Assembly (NCBI GenBank): GCA_002840735.1
Contig: PHBY01000008.1
Coordinates: forward strand, 224,619-288,618
Length of the DNA stretch: 64,000 nt
Direction: 5' to 3'
From: Chloroflexi bacterium HGW-Chloroflexi-2
GTDB taxonomy: Bacteria > Chloroflexota > Anaerolineae > Anaerolineales > Anaerolineaceae
The notes under the pieces were generated by a model, which was not told the origin of the DNA, did not search any database, and saw nothing but the letters and a program-made list of their open reading frames with translations. Positions within the stretch are counted from its first letter, which is position 1; every line of letters starts with the position of its first letter. Positions 23,250 to 33,262 of the stretch are shown piece after piece. Both the position numbers and the translations under genes were made by a program.

Positions 23250-24215
23250 ATGCACTTAACCCTGATCCCGGATGAACTGCAATTCGCCATCCATCTCATG
23301 GAAGGTTGTGCCACTATTACGCTTAATGTACAACAAAAACACATCAATTCGCAAGACAAAGCGGATCATTCACCGGTAACCATCGCCGATTATGCTGTTC
23401 AGGCATATGTTGCTCAAGCAATAATGAACGCTTATCCAAATGATTCGATGATAGGGGAAGAAGCCAGTAGCCTCCTTCAACAGGATGAAAAATTGCTGAA
23501 TGAAGTTACTCAACAGGTAAAAGCTCTATTACCCGAATCCAATCCGGATTTAGTCAATTCATGGATCGATCATGGCCAGGGTCAGCCCAATGGCAGATTC
23601 TGGGTTCTCGATCCAGTCGATGGCACCAAAGGATTTCTACGCCGCATGCAATATGCCACCGCATTGGCGTTGGTGAAAGATGGAGAAGTAATTTTAGGGG
23701 TACTGGGTTGCCCGAATTTACCTTACGCTGGCCACACCGGCGTAATGGCTTATGCCTATCAAGGGCAGGGTGCCTGGTGGCAATCATATAATCAACAAAC
23801 GGAAACACAACCCATGCGTGTATCCGAAATCAAAAATTTATCTGAGTTTCGAATTTTGCGCTCCTTCGAGGACAGCCACACCGACAGCGCCAGAATAGAC
23901 TCATTTGCCAGGCAGGCAGGTGTGACGGTTGACCCGGTCCGCATGGATAGCCAGGCCAAGTACTTTCTACTGGCATGCGGGCAGGCAGAACTCTCGATGC
24001 GTTTACTGGCACCCGAAAGAGCCGATTACCGTGAATTTATCTGGGATCAGGCACCGGGATATCGGGTGGTGCTAGAGGCCGGTGGTACGATTACCGATAC
24101 AGACGGAAAACCGCTCGATTTTTCGACGGGACGACGACTAAATAACAATCGTGGGATCTTTGCCACCAATGGACAGATCCATGAGGAAGCGTTAAAAATT
24201 CTGCAACAATCATAA
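23250..24215 (+). CDS. cysQ: 3'(2'),5'-bisphosphate nucleotidase (PAP phosphatase), HAL2/CysQ-like
   Basis: Removes the 3'-phosphate of PAP, the by-product of PAPS-using sulfotransferases and reductases. The 321-residue protein belongs to the inositol-monophosphatase superfamily: HSPVTIADYAVQAYV, MIGEEAS (metal ligands Glu-Glu), WVLDPVDGTKGFLRR (Asp-x-Asp-Gly-Thr core) and the C-terminal YREFIWDQAPGYRVVLEAGG. The GTKGFLR form is characteristic of the eukaryote-like HAL2 branch. It starts 5 bp after the BY-kinase stop with no clear Shine-Dalgarno, so coupling is likely. The APS kinase gene 0.8 kb downstream makes the substrate plausible. Confidence 0.88.
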   Translation: MHLTLIPDELQFAIHLMEGCATITLNVQQKHINSQDKADHSPVTIADYAVQAYVAQAIMNAYPNDSMIGEEASSLLQQDEKLLNEVTQQVKALLPESNPDLVNSWIDHGQGQPNGRFWVLDPVDGTKGFLRRMQYATALALVKDGEVILGVLGCPNLPYAGHTGVMAYAYQGQGAWWQSYNQQTETQPMRVSEIKNLSEFRILRSFEDSHTDSARIDSFARQAGVTVDPVRMDSQAKYFLLACGQAELSMRLLAPERADYREFIWDQAPGYRVVLEAGGTITDTDGKPLDFSTGRRLNNNRGIFATNGQIHEEALKILQQS

Positions 24216-24236
24216 ATTTTCCATTCGGAGATTCAT

Positions 24237-24986
24237 ATGGATATCGATTTTTGGGTGCTCATTGTAGTAGGTTTTCTTGCGCAATTGATTGATGGTAGCC
24301 TGGGTATGGCATATGGGGTTTCATCCAACAGCTTTTTACTGGGTGTCGGTGTTCCCCCGGCGATCGCCAGCGCCAGCGTGCATACCGCTGAGGTTTTCAC
24401 CACGGCCATTTCTGGATTTTCACACTGGAAATTGGGTAATATCGATAGACGTATCGTCCTGGGATTGATCATTCCCGGTATGATCGGGGGGGCCATTGGG
24501 GCGTATTTGTTGACCAGTGTGGATGGTAATGTCATCAAACCCTACATTGCCATGTATCTGCTGATTATGGGTATCCGTATTCTCTATAAAGCATTCATTC
24601 ATAAGGAAAACCCGGACAAAGATCCAAAACCCAGATTACTCGTTCCACTCGGTCTGGCTGGCGGATCGCTGGATGCCATCGGCGGAGGCGGTTGGGGACC
24701 GATTGTCACCACCACGCTCATCTCCAGCGGACACACGCCTCGTAAAACGATTGGTTCCGTCAATTTCTCGGAGTTCTTCGTTACCCTGGTTGTTTCGATC
24801 ACATTCCTGATCACGATTGGCATTTCACATTGGAATGTATTCCTGGGTCTGATGATTGGCGGTGTGATTGCAGCGCCTTTTGGCGCTTTACTCACCAAGA
24901 AGATCCCGGCGCGTGTGATCATGATTATTGTTGGACTGTTAATCATCTTCCTGCAAATTCGCACCCTTTATCAGATCTGGGGCTAA
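24237..24986 (+). CDS. TauE/SafE family sulfite/sulfonate exporter-like membrane protein
   Basis: A 249-residue protein with about eight membrane helices in two homologous halves. GFLAQLIDGSLGMAYGVSSN in the first half and GGSLDAIGGGGWGPIVTTTL in the second are the repeated TauE/SafE motifs. Members move sulfite, sulfoacetate or other small anions. Its place between PAP phosphatase and APS kinase suggests a link with sulfur metabolism, but the transported compound and direction are unknown. A GGAG precedes the start. Confidence 0.87.
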   Translation: MDIDFWVLIVVGFLAQLIDGSLGMAYGVSSNSFLLGVGVPPAIASASVHTAEVFTTAISGFSHWKLGNIDRRIVLGLIIPGMIGGAIGAYLLTSVDGNVIKPYIAMYLLIMGIRILYKAFIHKENPDKDPKPRLLVPLGLAGGSLDAIGGGGWGPIVTTTLISSGHTPRKTIGSVNFSEFFVTLVVSITFLITIGISHWNVFLGLMIGGVIAAPFGALLTKKIPARVIMIIVGLLIIFLQIRTLYQIWG

Positions 24987-25020
24987 TCTAAGATTAATTC
25001 CAGTCATAATGAGATGCGGC

Positions 25021-25026
25021 TATAAT
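25021..25026 (+). promoter_or_regulatory. -10 element of the APS kinase gene; transcript probably leaderless
   Basis: TATAAT at 25021-25026 lies six bases before the ATG at 25033, so transcription should begin at or next to the start codon. No good -35 hexamer is visible. Confidence 0.5.
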
Positions 25027-25032
25027 TAGGAT

Positions 25033-25635
25033 ATGAGTAATCACATCATTCCCCACCAGCATCCGATCAGTCAATCGGATCGGACATTGATCATGCATCA
25101 TCAACCACTCTTGATCTGGTTGACTGGGCTATCCGGCAGTGGCAAAAGCACCATTGCCAGTGCACTCGAACTGCGCTTGAACAAGGAGTTTGGCGTTCAC
25201 ACCTACCTGCTGGATGGAGACAATATCCGCTCTGGCTTAAATTCAGATTTGGGGTTTTCCGACTTTGACCGAGAGGAAAACATCCGCCGGATTGGAGAAG
25301 TAGCTAAGTTGATGGTGGATGCTGGCTTGATCGTGATCACTGCCTTCATCAGCCCCTTCCAGCGCGATCGTGACCGCGTGCGTTCATTGTTACCTTCAGG
25401 TCAATTCTGGGAGGTCTATGTGGAATGCCCGCTCGAGATCTGCGAACAACGCGACCCCAAGCGCCTGTATGCAAAAGCGCGACTCGGGCAAATTCCTGAA
25501 TTTACTGGAATTACTTCCCCGTATGAAGCACCACAGAATCCCGAATTGATCCTCCATACCGCTCGAGATCCGCTGGAAGACTGTGTTAACCACATCATCC
25601 AGAAATTGAACACAGAAAATATTATGAGAAGTTAA
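25033..25635 (+). CDS. cysC: Adenylylsulfate (APS) kinase
   Basis: Makes PAPS from APS and ATP. The 200-residue protein has Walker A TGLSGSGKST (about residues 31-40), LLDGDNIRSGLNSDLGFSDFD (DGDNxR carries the catalytic Asp and APS-binding residues; quoted in two overlapping parts), ENIRRIGEVAKLM, and the lid with CPLEICEQRDPKRLYAKAR followed by FTGITSPYE. All key residues are present, unlike the APS-kinase-like domain fused to CysN at 30563. The first Met is supported by the TATAAT six bases upstream; the next Met (25093) lacks any start signal. Convergent in function with the PAP phosphatase two genes upstream. Confidence 0.93.
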   Translation: MSNHIIPHQHPISQSDRTLIMHHQPLLIWLTGLSGSGKSTIASALELRLNKEFGVHTYLLDGDNIRSGLNSDLGFSDFDREENIRRIGEVAKLMVDAGLIVITAFISPFQRDRDRVRSLLPSGQFWEVYVECPLEICEQRDPKRLYAKARLGQIPEFTGITSPYEAPQNPELILHTARDPLEDCVNHIIQKLNTENIMRS

Positions 25636-25780
25636 ATTAATAACTTCTTATTTTTGCTCAATCAAACGTGATAAAATTTATGATAATATTGGTTCTCATT
25701 AGTATTTAAACAATGTGATATAACCAGTTTTGTCATTAAATAGAAAAATTGAGAGAAAACCTCTCTACTGTTGAAAGATT

Positions 25781-26731
25781 ATGGAAAAAAAATCTAAAAA
25801 ATCATGTATTGTAATCCCACTCATCCTGGTGGTAGTTGTAGCCCTGGGTATTTTTGCCTACTACATGCTCTTCCATTCGAATTTCTCGAAATTCGCTAAA
25901 TTCCTGCCGGGCTCAGAATCATTGTGTGCCACGGACAACACCACCTTCCTGCTGGTCGGGATTGATTACCGTGGTGATGATTACCTCTACGGACTGGCAG
26001 ATGTCATCCGCCTGGCAGAAGTTGATTTCGACAACCAGCAAATCAATATGGTTGCGCTACCACGTGATCTATTGGTGGATATTCCGGCCGATCGTTTCAA
26101 AGTGCCCGGACCGTACAAGATCAATCAGGCATACTTCTTTGGCACACCAGGCATGCAGAATTACTATGGCGAAGGCGCAGGTCCTGAAGCACTCAATGAG
26201 GTCATTGAATACAATTTTGGTGTCTCCGCCGATCATTATCTGGTGGTAAATTTCCAGACCTTTGTGGATTTCGTGGATGCCATCGGAGGTATTGATGTCA
26301 ACCTGCCAGAACCTGTTTATGGCGGCTCACGCGGTGACTATCCTGCTGGAGAACAGACCTTATCCGGTGAACAGGCTCTCACCCTGGCTCGTATCCGTGA
26401 AAACTACTCGGATGAGTTTCGCGTGCAAAATCAATCGATCATCATCAAAGCCATCATTCAGAAAATGATGCAACCAGCCATGATTTTAAGATACCCATCC
26501 CTGATTGGTCAATTCAAAGATGCAGTTCTTACCGATTTTCCCCTCGATCAGATGAGCAGCGTAACTCTCTGCTTCCGTAGTTTTGACAGCGATAATCTCA
26601 ACAATCTGCAAGTCCCGGATGAGTTACTCTCCCAGGAAAATGTTTTCCTTACCTCGTTAAATGAATATTCATTTGTTTATCGTTGGGATAATCGCCTGGT
26701 GGAGTGGATACAGACTTCCTTGAAGAATTGA
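25781..26731 (+). CDS. LytR-CpsA-Psr (LCP) family glycopolymer transferase
   Basis: A 316-residue membrane-anchored enzyme that in Gram-positive and related bacteria moves lipid-linked glycopolymers onto peptidoglycan or proteins. One N-terminal membrane helix (about residues 11-30) follows a Lys-rich start. The LCP domain shows FLLVGIDYRG, DVIRLAEVDFDNQQINMVALPRDLLVDIP (here cut into DVIRLAEVD and ALPRDLLVDIP), YKINQAYFFG, VVNFQTFVDFVDAIGGIDV and LTLARIRENYSDEFRVQNQ, including the conserved Arg and Asp residues that bind the pyrophosphate. Its presence argues for a single-membrane type envelope with wall-linked polysaccharide. Confidence 0.92.
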   Translation: MEKKSKKSCIVIPLILVVVVALGIFAYYMLFHSNFSKFAKFLPGSESLCATDNTTFLLVGIDYRGDDYLYGLADVIRLAEVDFDNQQINMVALPRDLLVDIPADRFKVPGPYKINQAYFFGTPGMQNYYGEGAGPEALNEVIEYNFGVSADHYLVVNFQTFVDFVDAIGGIDVNLPEPVYGGSRGDYPAGEQTLSGEQALTLARIRENYSDEFRVQNQSIIIKAIIQKMMQPAMILRYPSLIGQFKDAVLTDFPLDQMSSVTLCFRSFDSDNLNNLQVPDELLSQENVFLTSLNEYSFVYRWDNRLVEWIQTSLKN

Positions 26732-26854
26732 TAATGGTCCATTAGCTCATTGCTGATGGCTGATGGCTGATAGGAAAAGATTTTTTTCGTAGTCTTCTAT
26801 TGGAAATAAAATTCTCTAAGACCCTCCATTTTCTTGGTGAATATTTGCAATCAG

Positions 26855-27262
26855 CTACTCTTTAATACTGTTATTTAAGGAGTTCAGCATCTTTGCGATT
26901 TCGATTGCTTGTTGTTCTAATGTATTAAAATCTTCGGGATCTATCCATTTCCTTAATAGAAATATTTCCAATAAAGTCATCGTTTCATAGAGCGAACCAC
27001 GTGCAATAATCAGAAAATGGCTGAATTCTTTTCGGGAATATCTTCCTTTCCCTTCGGCGATATTCATTGGGATTGAAGTAGCTGCCGCTTCCAATTGTTC
27101 AATTATCCTGAAATGGTTTTTAGGAGTTTTCAAATTTTCTGATAGATCGATTATCGTATTGGCAAAATCTATACTCTTTCTCCAAACATTTAGATCTTTA
27201 TATGACATTTGGCTTTTTGTTTGTTGTGGTTTGGATGGGGTGCTAATTTGTTGGGATGTCAT
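26855..27262 (-). CDS. S23-type four-helix-bundle protein (copy 1)
   Basis: A small all-helical protein of the family first noticed as ORFs in 23S rRNA intervening sequences. The pattern is YKDLNVWRKSIDFANTIIDL, then IIEQLEAAATSIPMNIAEG, SHFLIIARGSLYETMTLLEI and a C-terminal helix. Members form pentamers; the role is unknown. I chose the ATG at 27262, which has AAGGA upstream at somewhat long spacing, over a TTG three codons earlier. It lies on the opposite strand from the LCP gene, between copies of a GCTATCA/GCTGATG repeat. About half its residues match the second copy at 29920. Confidence 0.87.
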   Translation of the reverse strand: MTSQQISTPSKPQQTKSQMSYKDLNVWRKSIDFANTIIDLSENLKTPKNHFRIIEQLEAAATSIPMNIAEGKGRYSRKEFSHFLIIARGSLYETMTLLEIFLLRKWIDPEDFNTLEQQAIEIAKMLNSLNNSIKE

Positions 27263-27336
27263 AATCTTCAAAATTCCTTTCTGAATTTGAATAATCTTTT
27301 AAGAATGGCTATCAGCCATGAGCCATCAGCTATCAG

Positions 27337-28119
27337 CTACTTACAACACTCCCTTTTCGGTCTCTTTACAACCATCATCAACACCGGAATAACCACCAAG
27401 CCTGCAATCATCCACCAAGGCGCAGACTCATCCCCTGTCTCAGCACTGAACTCACTCAAATGGACTGCTGTAGTAGTGAAGGAGAACGATCCAGTTGGTA
27501 ATGGTAGTTGAGGAGTTATATTTGTCCAATTTCCAGTGTTAATAATAGATAATTTTGCTTCATTGATAGAATTAAACCCTCTTTCACCATTATATACCGA
27601 GTATGTTCGATGCTTAATGGCTATGGCAGATTGTGGTATCGAGTCCTTTAAATCTGATGGTAATGCTGAAGTTGTAGCAGTTCCTGCACTCGATTGCCAT
27701 ACATTATCGAAGGTATTAAGACCAAATATAAAATTTGGATTATCCGCCACTAATTCCTGATAAATAAAAATCTGATCACCACTTGTTGAGAGTTTAAACT
27801 CTCCTGAAACGTAATAATCTAAAGGATTAATAATTTTTATCATCCCTAATTCACATATCTCTGTGGTTGTCCAATAAATTACTCCTTCATCTGTTCTGAA
27901 AGTTTCGTCATGGTTCCACCCTTTGTCCGTAAAGCGAATATTTGTTCCACTAGGGATCTCTCTAAGACATACAATAGCAAAGTTGTGATTATCGGTTCTG
28001 TACCCTATCACTGCCATATCACCGGGTAAAACCTTGAATTCAATTTGTGCTTGCACAGATGAACTTAAGCAAAACAAACAAATAATTACAACCAGGATAG
28101 TCCCAACAAATTTCTGCAT
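27337..28119 (-). CDS. Secreted beta-rich protein with C-terminal membrane anchor
   Basis: A 260-residue surface protein. The start at 28119 has GGAG seven bases upstream and opens directly into a signal peptide (QKFVGTILVVIICLFCLSSS, ending VQAQ). The domain reads LPGDMAVIGYRTDNHNFAIV, then IPSGTNIRFTDKGWN and GDQIFIYQ, a pattern seen in many bacterial and PEP-CTERM-type secreted proteins whose function is unknown. The C-terminus is a membrane helix (APWWMIAGLVVIPVLMMVV) followed by basic KRPKRECCK, which resembles protein-sorting tails but has no PEP motif. Its TAG stop (27337-27339) lies inside a GCTATCA-type repeat tract. Confidence 0.75.
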   Translation of the reverse strand: MQKFVGTILVVIICLFCLSSSVQAQIEFKVLPGDMAVIGYRTDNHNFAIVCLREIPSGTNIRFTDKGWNHDETFRTDEGVIYWTTTEICELGMIKIINPLDYYVSGEFKLSTSGDQIFIYQELVADNPNFIFGLNTFDNVWQSSAGTATTSALPSDLKDSIPQSAIAIKHRTYSVYNGERGFNSINEAKLSIINTGNWTNITPQLPLPTGSFSFTTTAVHLSEFSAETGDESAPWWMIAGLVVIPVLMMVVKRPKRECCK

Positions 28120-28349
28120 CGCTAACTCCATCAAGGTAGATTTCTCTAGCGATGTAATCACCGCAAAAGCTACCCATATTTTAATATAAGAAAATTTTAA
28201 GGTTATTTTTTAAACCTTAAAATTTTATAGTTTTCACAGAAATCACAAAACCCTTGGCGACTTAAAATCACAAATACCATTAGCAAGATAACACAATCCA
28301 ATCATCACAACCTTTGCCCCCTTAGCGAAAACTTTGCGTACTTTGCGTA

Positions 28350-29663
28350 TTAGAAGAAGTTACGCCCATCAATTAATTTAACTTTCCCATCCTTGAGGAT
28401 CGTCTTCCAGTCCAGCTTCTTATACACCGGCCACTCGGTGACCAATAGAATGGCATCCGTATCAGCCACTGCCTGCGCGGGATCATCGTAATACTCGATC
28501 GCCAGATTCGGATACTGTCGCTGCATATTCGCCATCGCCACCGGATCATGACCGCGCACTTTAGCGCCGCGCTGGATCAGCTTCTTGGCGATGTCAATCG
28601 AAGGCGCATCCCGCAGGTCATCCGTGTTCGGTTTGAACGCCAATCCCAGCATGGTCACCGTCTTGCCTTTGAGGATCTTCAATTCGTCCTGAACGCGCAT
28701 TACAATCTCTTCCCGCAGCTGGTAGTTGACCGTGCGGGCTGCCTGGATGATCGGCATATCCAGATTATACTCACTGGCTGTCGAGATCAGCGCGGCTGTG
28801 TCCTTGCCAAAGCACGAGCCACCCCAGCCGATGCCGGCATTCAGGAACCTCGGCCCAATACGCGTATCCAGGCCAATGCCACGCGCTATCTGGGTGATAT
28901 CCGCGCCAACTTTCTCGGCCAGGTGGGCGATCTCATTGATATAGGAAATCTTCAACGCCAGAAACGAGTTGGCGGCATATTTAATCATCTCAGCCGATGC
29001 CAGGTCACAGGTCACCAATGGCACCACCGAAAATCCTTCCGGACGCGGTAAACACTCGGCAGCAGTGAAATCCTGGTTCAAAATCGGGCGGTACAGATTC
29101 GTCAACACATCAATCGCACGCGGATCAGATGCTCCCACAACAATGCGATCCGGGTAAAACGTATCATACAGCGCGGAACCCTGCCGCAGGAACTCTGGAT
29201 TCGAGGCAATCGCATAATGCTGATCGGGTTTCATGCCATGGCTTTCGATATAAGCATCGCGCACAATTGTACCGACCCAGTTGCCCGAACCAATCGGTAC
29301 CGTGGATTTGTTCACCACCACCGTGAAGTGATCGTTCAGCCGTGATCCGACTGCATGGGCAGCCTGACGTACATACTCCAGGTTGGCGGATCCATCCGCA
29401 TTGGAAGGTGTCCCGACTGCGATGAAAACCACATCTGTCGTAGAGATATCAGCTTCATCGTAATCCGTGGTGAAGGTCAGATGGTCGTAAGCCAGTGTCA
29501 GCATCGTATCCAGATTGGGCTCATAAATCGGCGATTTTCCTGCCTTCAGCAGATCAATCTTCTCCATGTTCAAATCCAGACAGGTGACCCGATGTCCCAG
29601 ATAAGCCAGCACCACCCCCGTGTTCAATCCCACATAACCGGTTCCTATTACCAATACTTTCAT
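28350..29663 (-). CDS. ugd: UDP-glucose 6-dehydrogenase family protein
   Basis: Oxidises UDP-glucose (or a related nucleotide sugar) to the uronic acid using two NAD+. The 437-residue protein has the N-terminal Rossmann motif VIGTGYVGLNTGVVLAYLG, the NKSTVPIGSG and NPEFLRQGSALYD segments, a central KISYINEIAHLAEKVGADI helix and the catalytic loop GWGGSCFGKD with its nucleophilic Cys, then LAFKPNTDDLRDAPSIDI. GGAGG precedes the start. Product is a likely precursor for acidic sugars in the exopolysaccharide. A nucleotide-mannose dehydrogenase is possible but the motifs fit UDP-glucose better. Confidence 0.93.
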   Translation of the reverse strand: MKVLVIGTGYVGLNTGVVLAYLGHRVTCLDLNMEKIDLLKAGKSPIYEPNLDTMLTLAYDHLTFTTDYDEADISTTDVVFIAVGTPSNADGSANLEYVRQAAHAVGSRLNDHFTVVVNKSTVPIGSGNWVGTIVRDAYIESHGMKPDQHYAIASNPEFLRQGSALYDTFYPDRIVVGASDPRAIDVLTNLYRPILNQDFTAAECLPRPEGFSVVPLVTCDLASAEMIKYAANSFLALKISYINEIAHLAEKVGADITQIARGIGLDTRIGPRFLNAGIGWGGSCFGKDTAALISTASEYNLDMPIIQAARTVNYQLREEIVMRVQDELKILKGKTVTMLGLAFKPNTDDLRDAPSIDIAKKLIQRGAKVRGHDPVAMANMQRQYPNLAIEYYDDPAQAVADTDAILLVTEWPVYKKLDWKTILKDGKVKLIDGRNFF

Positions 29664-29716
29664 GTTTCCTCCGCTGTTGTTGTTTGCTACCAGAACTATT
29701 TTACCCTATCTTTAGT

Positions 29717-30354
<638 letters not shown>

Positions 30355-30429
30355 CTTTGATGAGTCCTTTATTTGATGGATTTATTTTGATTTTAGCCAG
30401 GATTAATTACCCGTCAATCATTCTCATCC

Positions 30430-30570
30430 GTCAATCCTCAACCCTCATATCATGCCCTCGGGCAATCCTCAACCCTCATATCATGCCCTCGAGCAACCCT
30501 CAAGTCTCAACCCTCAAGTCTCAACCCTCAAGTCTCAACCCTCAAGTCTCAACCCTCAACCCTCAAAACC
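30430..30570. repeat. TCAACCC/TCAAGTC heptad array with two ATATCATGCCC elements
   Basis: Units TCAACCC and TCAAGTC alternate from 30430 to 30570. Two nearly identical copies of ATATCATGCCCTCGGGCA sit inside (30447-30464 and 30478-30495). The array runs into the stop codon of cysN on the minus strand (30563-30565). Confidence 0.88.
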
Positions 30571-32383
30571 TGAATATGAACCCCCCATCCTGCAACAATC
30601 TCTTGATCCGAATTGCCATCTCCTCATCACTCTCTCCATGATCGAAGACGAGGTCAACATTAAGGTCGGTGGTGACGTGCTCACCCAGCCATACGGTTTT
30701 GATGCTGTCTTCGTCGATGACGGTTTGCAGGATGGCCAGGTCGGATTTGGTGAATTCGACAGCCGTGACGATCAGGATTTGCCCGGCATCCAGGAAGAGG
30801 TGCGCCAGCTCGCCGAAGCGCCGGACGTGCTCGCGCCAGTTATTGATGGCATCGCGACGCTTGAGGTCGGCATTGACGCCGTACAGTACGGAGCCAATAC
30901 CGAGATAGTAGCACAGTTTGCCGTCCTCGAAGAGCTGGCGTTCCAGCAGGCTGGCCAGGCGTTTGCGTCCAATCCCCTTGGGGCCGGTGATGACCACCAG
31001 CGCGGATTTCTGGTTGTATTTCTCGTAACGCTGCTCCATGGTCACATGACTGCGAATCCACTTCTGGTTACGCAGGTTGACCTCATCGCGCAGCTCGCTG
31101 ACCTCATCCGGCAGGGCTTCCAGGACGATGCCACCTCCGCGGATCTCGTACTCATCCACCAGCACGAAGCGGCTGGTATCCGGTAGTTTGTCGGAGGTGT
31201 CGAAGGCGATCGGGTGCGCCAGGCGCAGGGTGACCTCCGCCACGTCGTGATGTTCGATCACCAGATTCTCATTTCCATTTTGGGCACTATAATCGCTGGC
31301 ATCGATAACCCTGTGAATGCTTTCAATCTGCGCCTTCTCACGGGCAGTGCCGAGTTTGAGGATCAGGGTCTTATCGGTACTGAGCGGTTGCCGTCCCAGC
31401 CAGAACAGGCTGACGCGCATGCGGGTGCTGACCGCTGGTGGCATTTCGTCCACCTTGCAGGCGATTTGACCGCGCCGCACGTAGATTTGCTCCGCCATGC
31501 TGAATCCCACTGCCTGACCGGCGGAAACCTGGCTCTGTGGTTCGGTATTGAAGCTTTCCAGGGTCTTCAGGACGGTGCGTTTGGCTGAGGGATAAAATAC
31601 GACTGCATCGCCGGGTTGCAAGGTACCACTCGAGAGCGTCCCGGCCACAATGCGACGATTATCGCCCATGTCTGAGAACTTGTAGACATCCTGAACCGGC
31701 ATGCGCACAGGTTGATCGCTGAGCGTGCGCGCTTTCTCGAACGAGTCGAGCGCTTGCAGCAGCGTAGGTCCGTCATACCAGCTCATCTGGCCATTGTGCG
31801 CTGCCACGCCCGCCCCATCACGCCCGCTGACCGGGATGTAGTACATCGGTTGCACCCCAATCCCGCGTAAATATTCAGCATATTCCGCCTGGATGCGCTC
31901 GAAGACGGCCTGATCGTATCCCACCAGGTCCATTTTGTTGACCAGCACCACAATCTTTTTAATGCCCAGCATCCACAGCATGTAGCCGTGGCGGCGGGAG
32001 TTCTCCTGCACACCTTCAGCGGCGTCGATGACCAGGATGGCGGCTTCGGCATGCGAGGCGCCGGTGACCATGTTCTTGATGAACTCAATATGCCCGGGCG
32101 CGTCGATGATGATGTAGTTGCGCTGAGCGCTCTGGAAGAACACGCGCGCAGAGTCGATCGTGATGGACTGGGCCTGCTCATCCTTAAGCGCGTCGATCAG
32201 CAGGGCGTATTCAAAGGGGACACCCTGGGCAGCGCAGCGCGCGCGGATGCCCTCCAGCTTGCCTTTAGGCAGCGAGTTGGTATCCGCCAGCAGCCGGCCA
32301 ATCACGGTGCTTTTGCCATGGTCGACATGACCGACGAAGACCACGTTCATCTGTTCTTTATTGAATTCCAGGATTTTTTCCAT
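30563..32383 (-). CDS. cysN: Sulfate adenylyltransferase GTPase subunit with degenerate APS-kinase-like domain
   Basis: GTPase subunit of ATP sulfurylase, which drives APS formation. The 606-residue protein has an elongation-factor-type GTPase domain: [28 protein letters not shown] (G3) and NKMDLVG (G4), then two beta-barrel domains to about residue 430. A C-terminal domain of about 170 residues resembles APS kinase, but its P-loop reads [11 protein letters not shown] where active enzymes have GLSGSGKST, and the DGDN motif is replaced ([15 protein letters not shown]). It therefore probably cannot phosphorylate APS; a complete cysC lies at 25033. The start directly abuts the cysD stop. Confidence 0.92.
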   Translation of the reverse strand: MEKILEFNKEQMNVVFVGHVDHGKSTVIGRLLADTNSLPKGKLEGIRARCAAQGVPFEYALLIDALKDEQAQSITIDSARVFFQSAQRNYIIIDAPGHIEFIKNMVTGASHAEAAILVIDAAEGVQENSRRHGYMLWMLGIKKIVVLVNKMDLVGYDQAVFERIQAEYAEYLRGIGVQPMYYIPVSGRDGAGVAAHNGQMSWYDGPTLLQALDSFEKARTLSDQPVRMPVQDVYKFSDMGDNRRIVAGTLSSGTLQPGDAVVFYPSAKRTVLKTLESFNTEPQSQVSAGQAVGFSMAEQIYVRRGQIACKVDEMPPAVSTRMRVSLFWLGRQPLSTDKTLILKLGTAREKAQIESIHRVIDASDYSAQNGNENLVIEHHDVAEVTLRLAHPIAFDTSDKLPDTSRFVLVDEYEIRGGGIVLEALPDEVSELRDEVNLRNQKWIRSHVTMEQRYEKYNQKSALVVITGPKGIGRKRLASLLERQLFEDGKLCYYLGIGSVLYGVNADLKRRDAINNWREHVRRFGELAHLFLDAGQILIVTAVEFTKSDLAILQTVIDEDSIKTVWLGEHVTTDLNVDLVFDHGESDEEMAIRIKRLLQDGGFIFRF

Positions 32384-33262
32384 TTACATGTACCCCTCTT
32401 TGCGCAGCGATTCGAGCCCCTGCCCATCTTTATCCTGGGCGCGACCGGCGCGCTCGGCGATATTGGCGAACTTGCCCACCTTCAGCTCTGCAATGATCTC
32501 AGCCACGTTGCGCGCTTCCGATTCGACCGGGTACGTGCACGGGTAGCAACCCAGCGAGCGGTAACGTCTGCCATCGCCCTGGTTGTAATACAGTGAAACG
32601 GTTGGGATCTGTTCGCGCTCGATATATTCCCAGATGTTCAGCTCGGTCCAATCCAGCAGCGGGTGGATGCGCACATTCGTCCCGGGCGCAAAATCGGTCT
32701 TATACTGATTCCAGAACTCGGGCGGCTGGTCGGCGATGTTCCACTCGTTCTGCGTATCACGCGCGGAGAAATAACGTTCTTTGCTGCGCGATCCCTCTTC
32801 ATCGGCGCGCGCGCCCACAATCACACCGCTGAATGGCTGTGGATTTTCCTCTTCTTCATAGCGATCCGTCTCATGGTTGAAGCGCACCCGCCGGCCTTTG
32901 CCATTCAGAGTCTGCTTCAGAGCTTCGGTCTTGAGCAGACCACAGCAGGTCAGCCGGTCGACGGCCCCATCCGGGAAGGTGCGCTTGGCTTCCAGCGCTT
33001 CAAAGTTCGCACCGACCACCATGCTGAGCTTCATCTCACGCACCAGCCGGTCACGGTATTCAATCATCTCCGGGATCTTGAAATGCGTGTCCACGTGGAT
33101 CAGCGGAAAAGGCACATGCCCGAAGAAAGCCTTGCGTGCCAGCCACAGCAGCACAGTGGAGTCCTTCCCCATCGACCACAGCATCCCCAGGCTCTTAAAA
33201 TTGGCATACGCCTCGCGCAAAATATGCACAGAAATAGATTCGAGTTCGGATAGTTGATTCAT
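32384..33262 (-). CDS. cysD: Sulfate adenylyltransferase subunit 2
   Basis: Catalytic subunit of ATP sulfurylase, making APS from ATP and sulfate. The 292-residue PP-loop protein shows [41 protein letters not shown] (two parts), [20 protein letters not shown] and the C-terminal [13 protein letters not shown], all CysD landmarks. Length is normal. No intergenic base separates it from cysN, so both are co-translated. The DNA upstream of its start on the minus strand is repeat array, and no convincing promoter was seen there. Confidence 0.95.
   Translation of the reverse strand: MNQLSELESISVHILREAYANFKSLGMLWSMGKDSTVLLWLARKAFFGHVPFPLIHVDTHFKIPEMIEYRDRLVREMKLSMVVGANFEALEAKRTFPDGAVDRLTCCGLLKTEALKQTLNGKGRRVRFNHETDRYEEEENPQPFSGVIVGARADEEGSRSKERYFSARDTQNEWNIADQPPEFWNQYKTDFAPGTNVRIHPLLDWTELNIWEYIEREQIPTVSLYYNQGDGRRYRSLGCYPCTYPVESEARNVAEIIAELKVGKFANIAERAGRAQDKDGQGLESLRKEGYM

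Noticed and set aside
27337..28119. Secreted protein as a PEP-CTERM substrate
   Set aside because: It has a C-terminal helix and basic tail but no PEP motif, and no exosortase gene is in the window.
28548..29051. 167-codon + strand ORF opposite ugd
   Set aside because: Antisense shadow; ugd has full family motifs and a Shine-Dalgarno.
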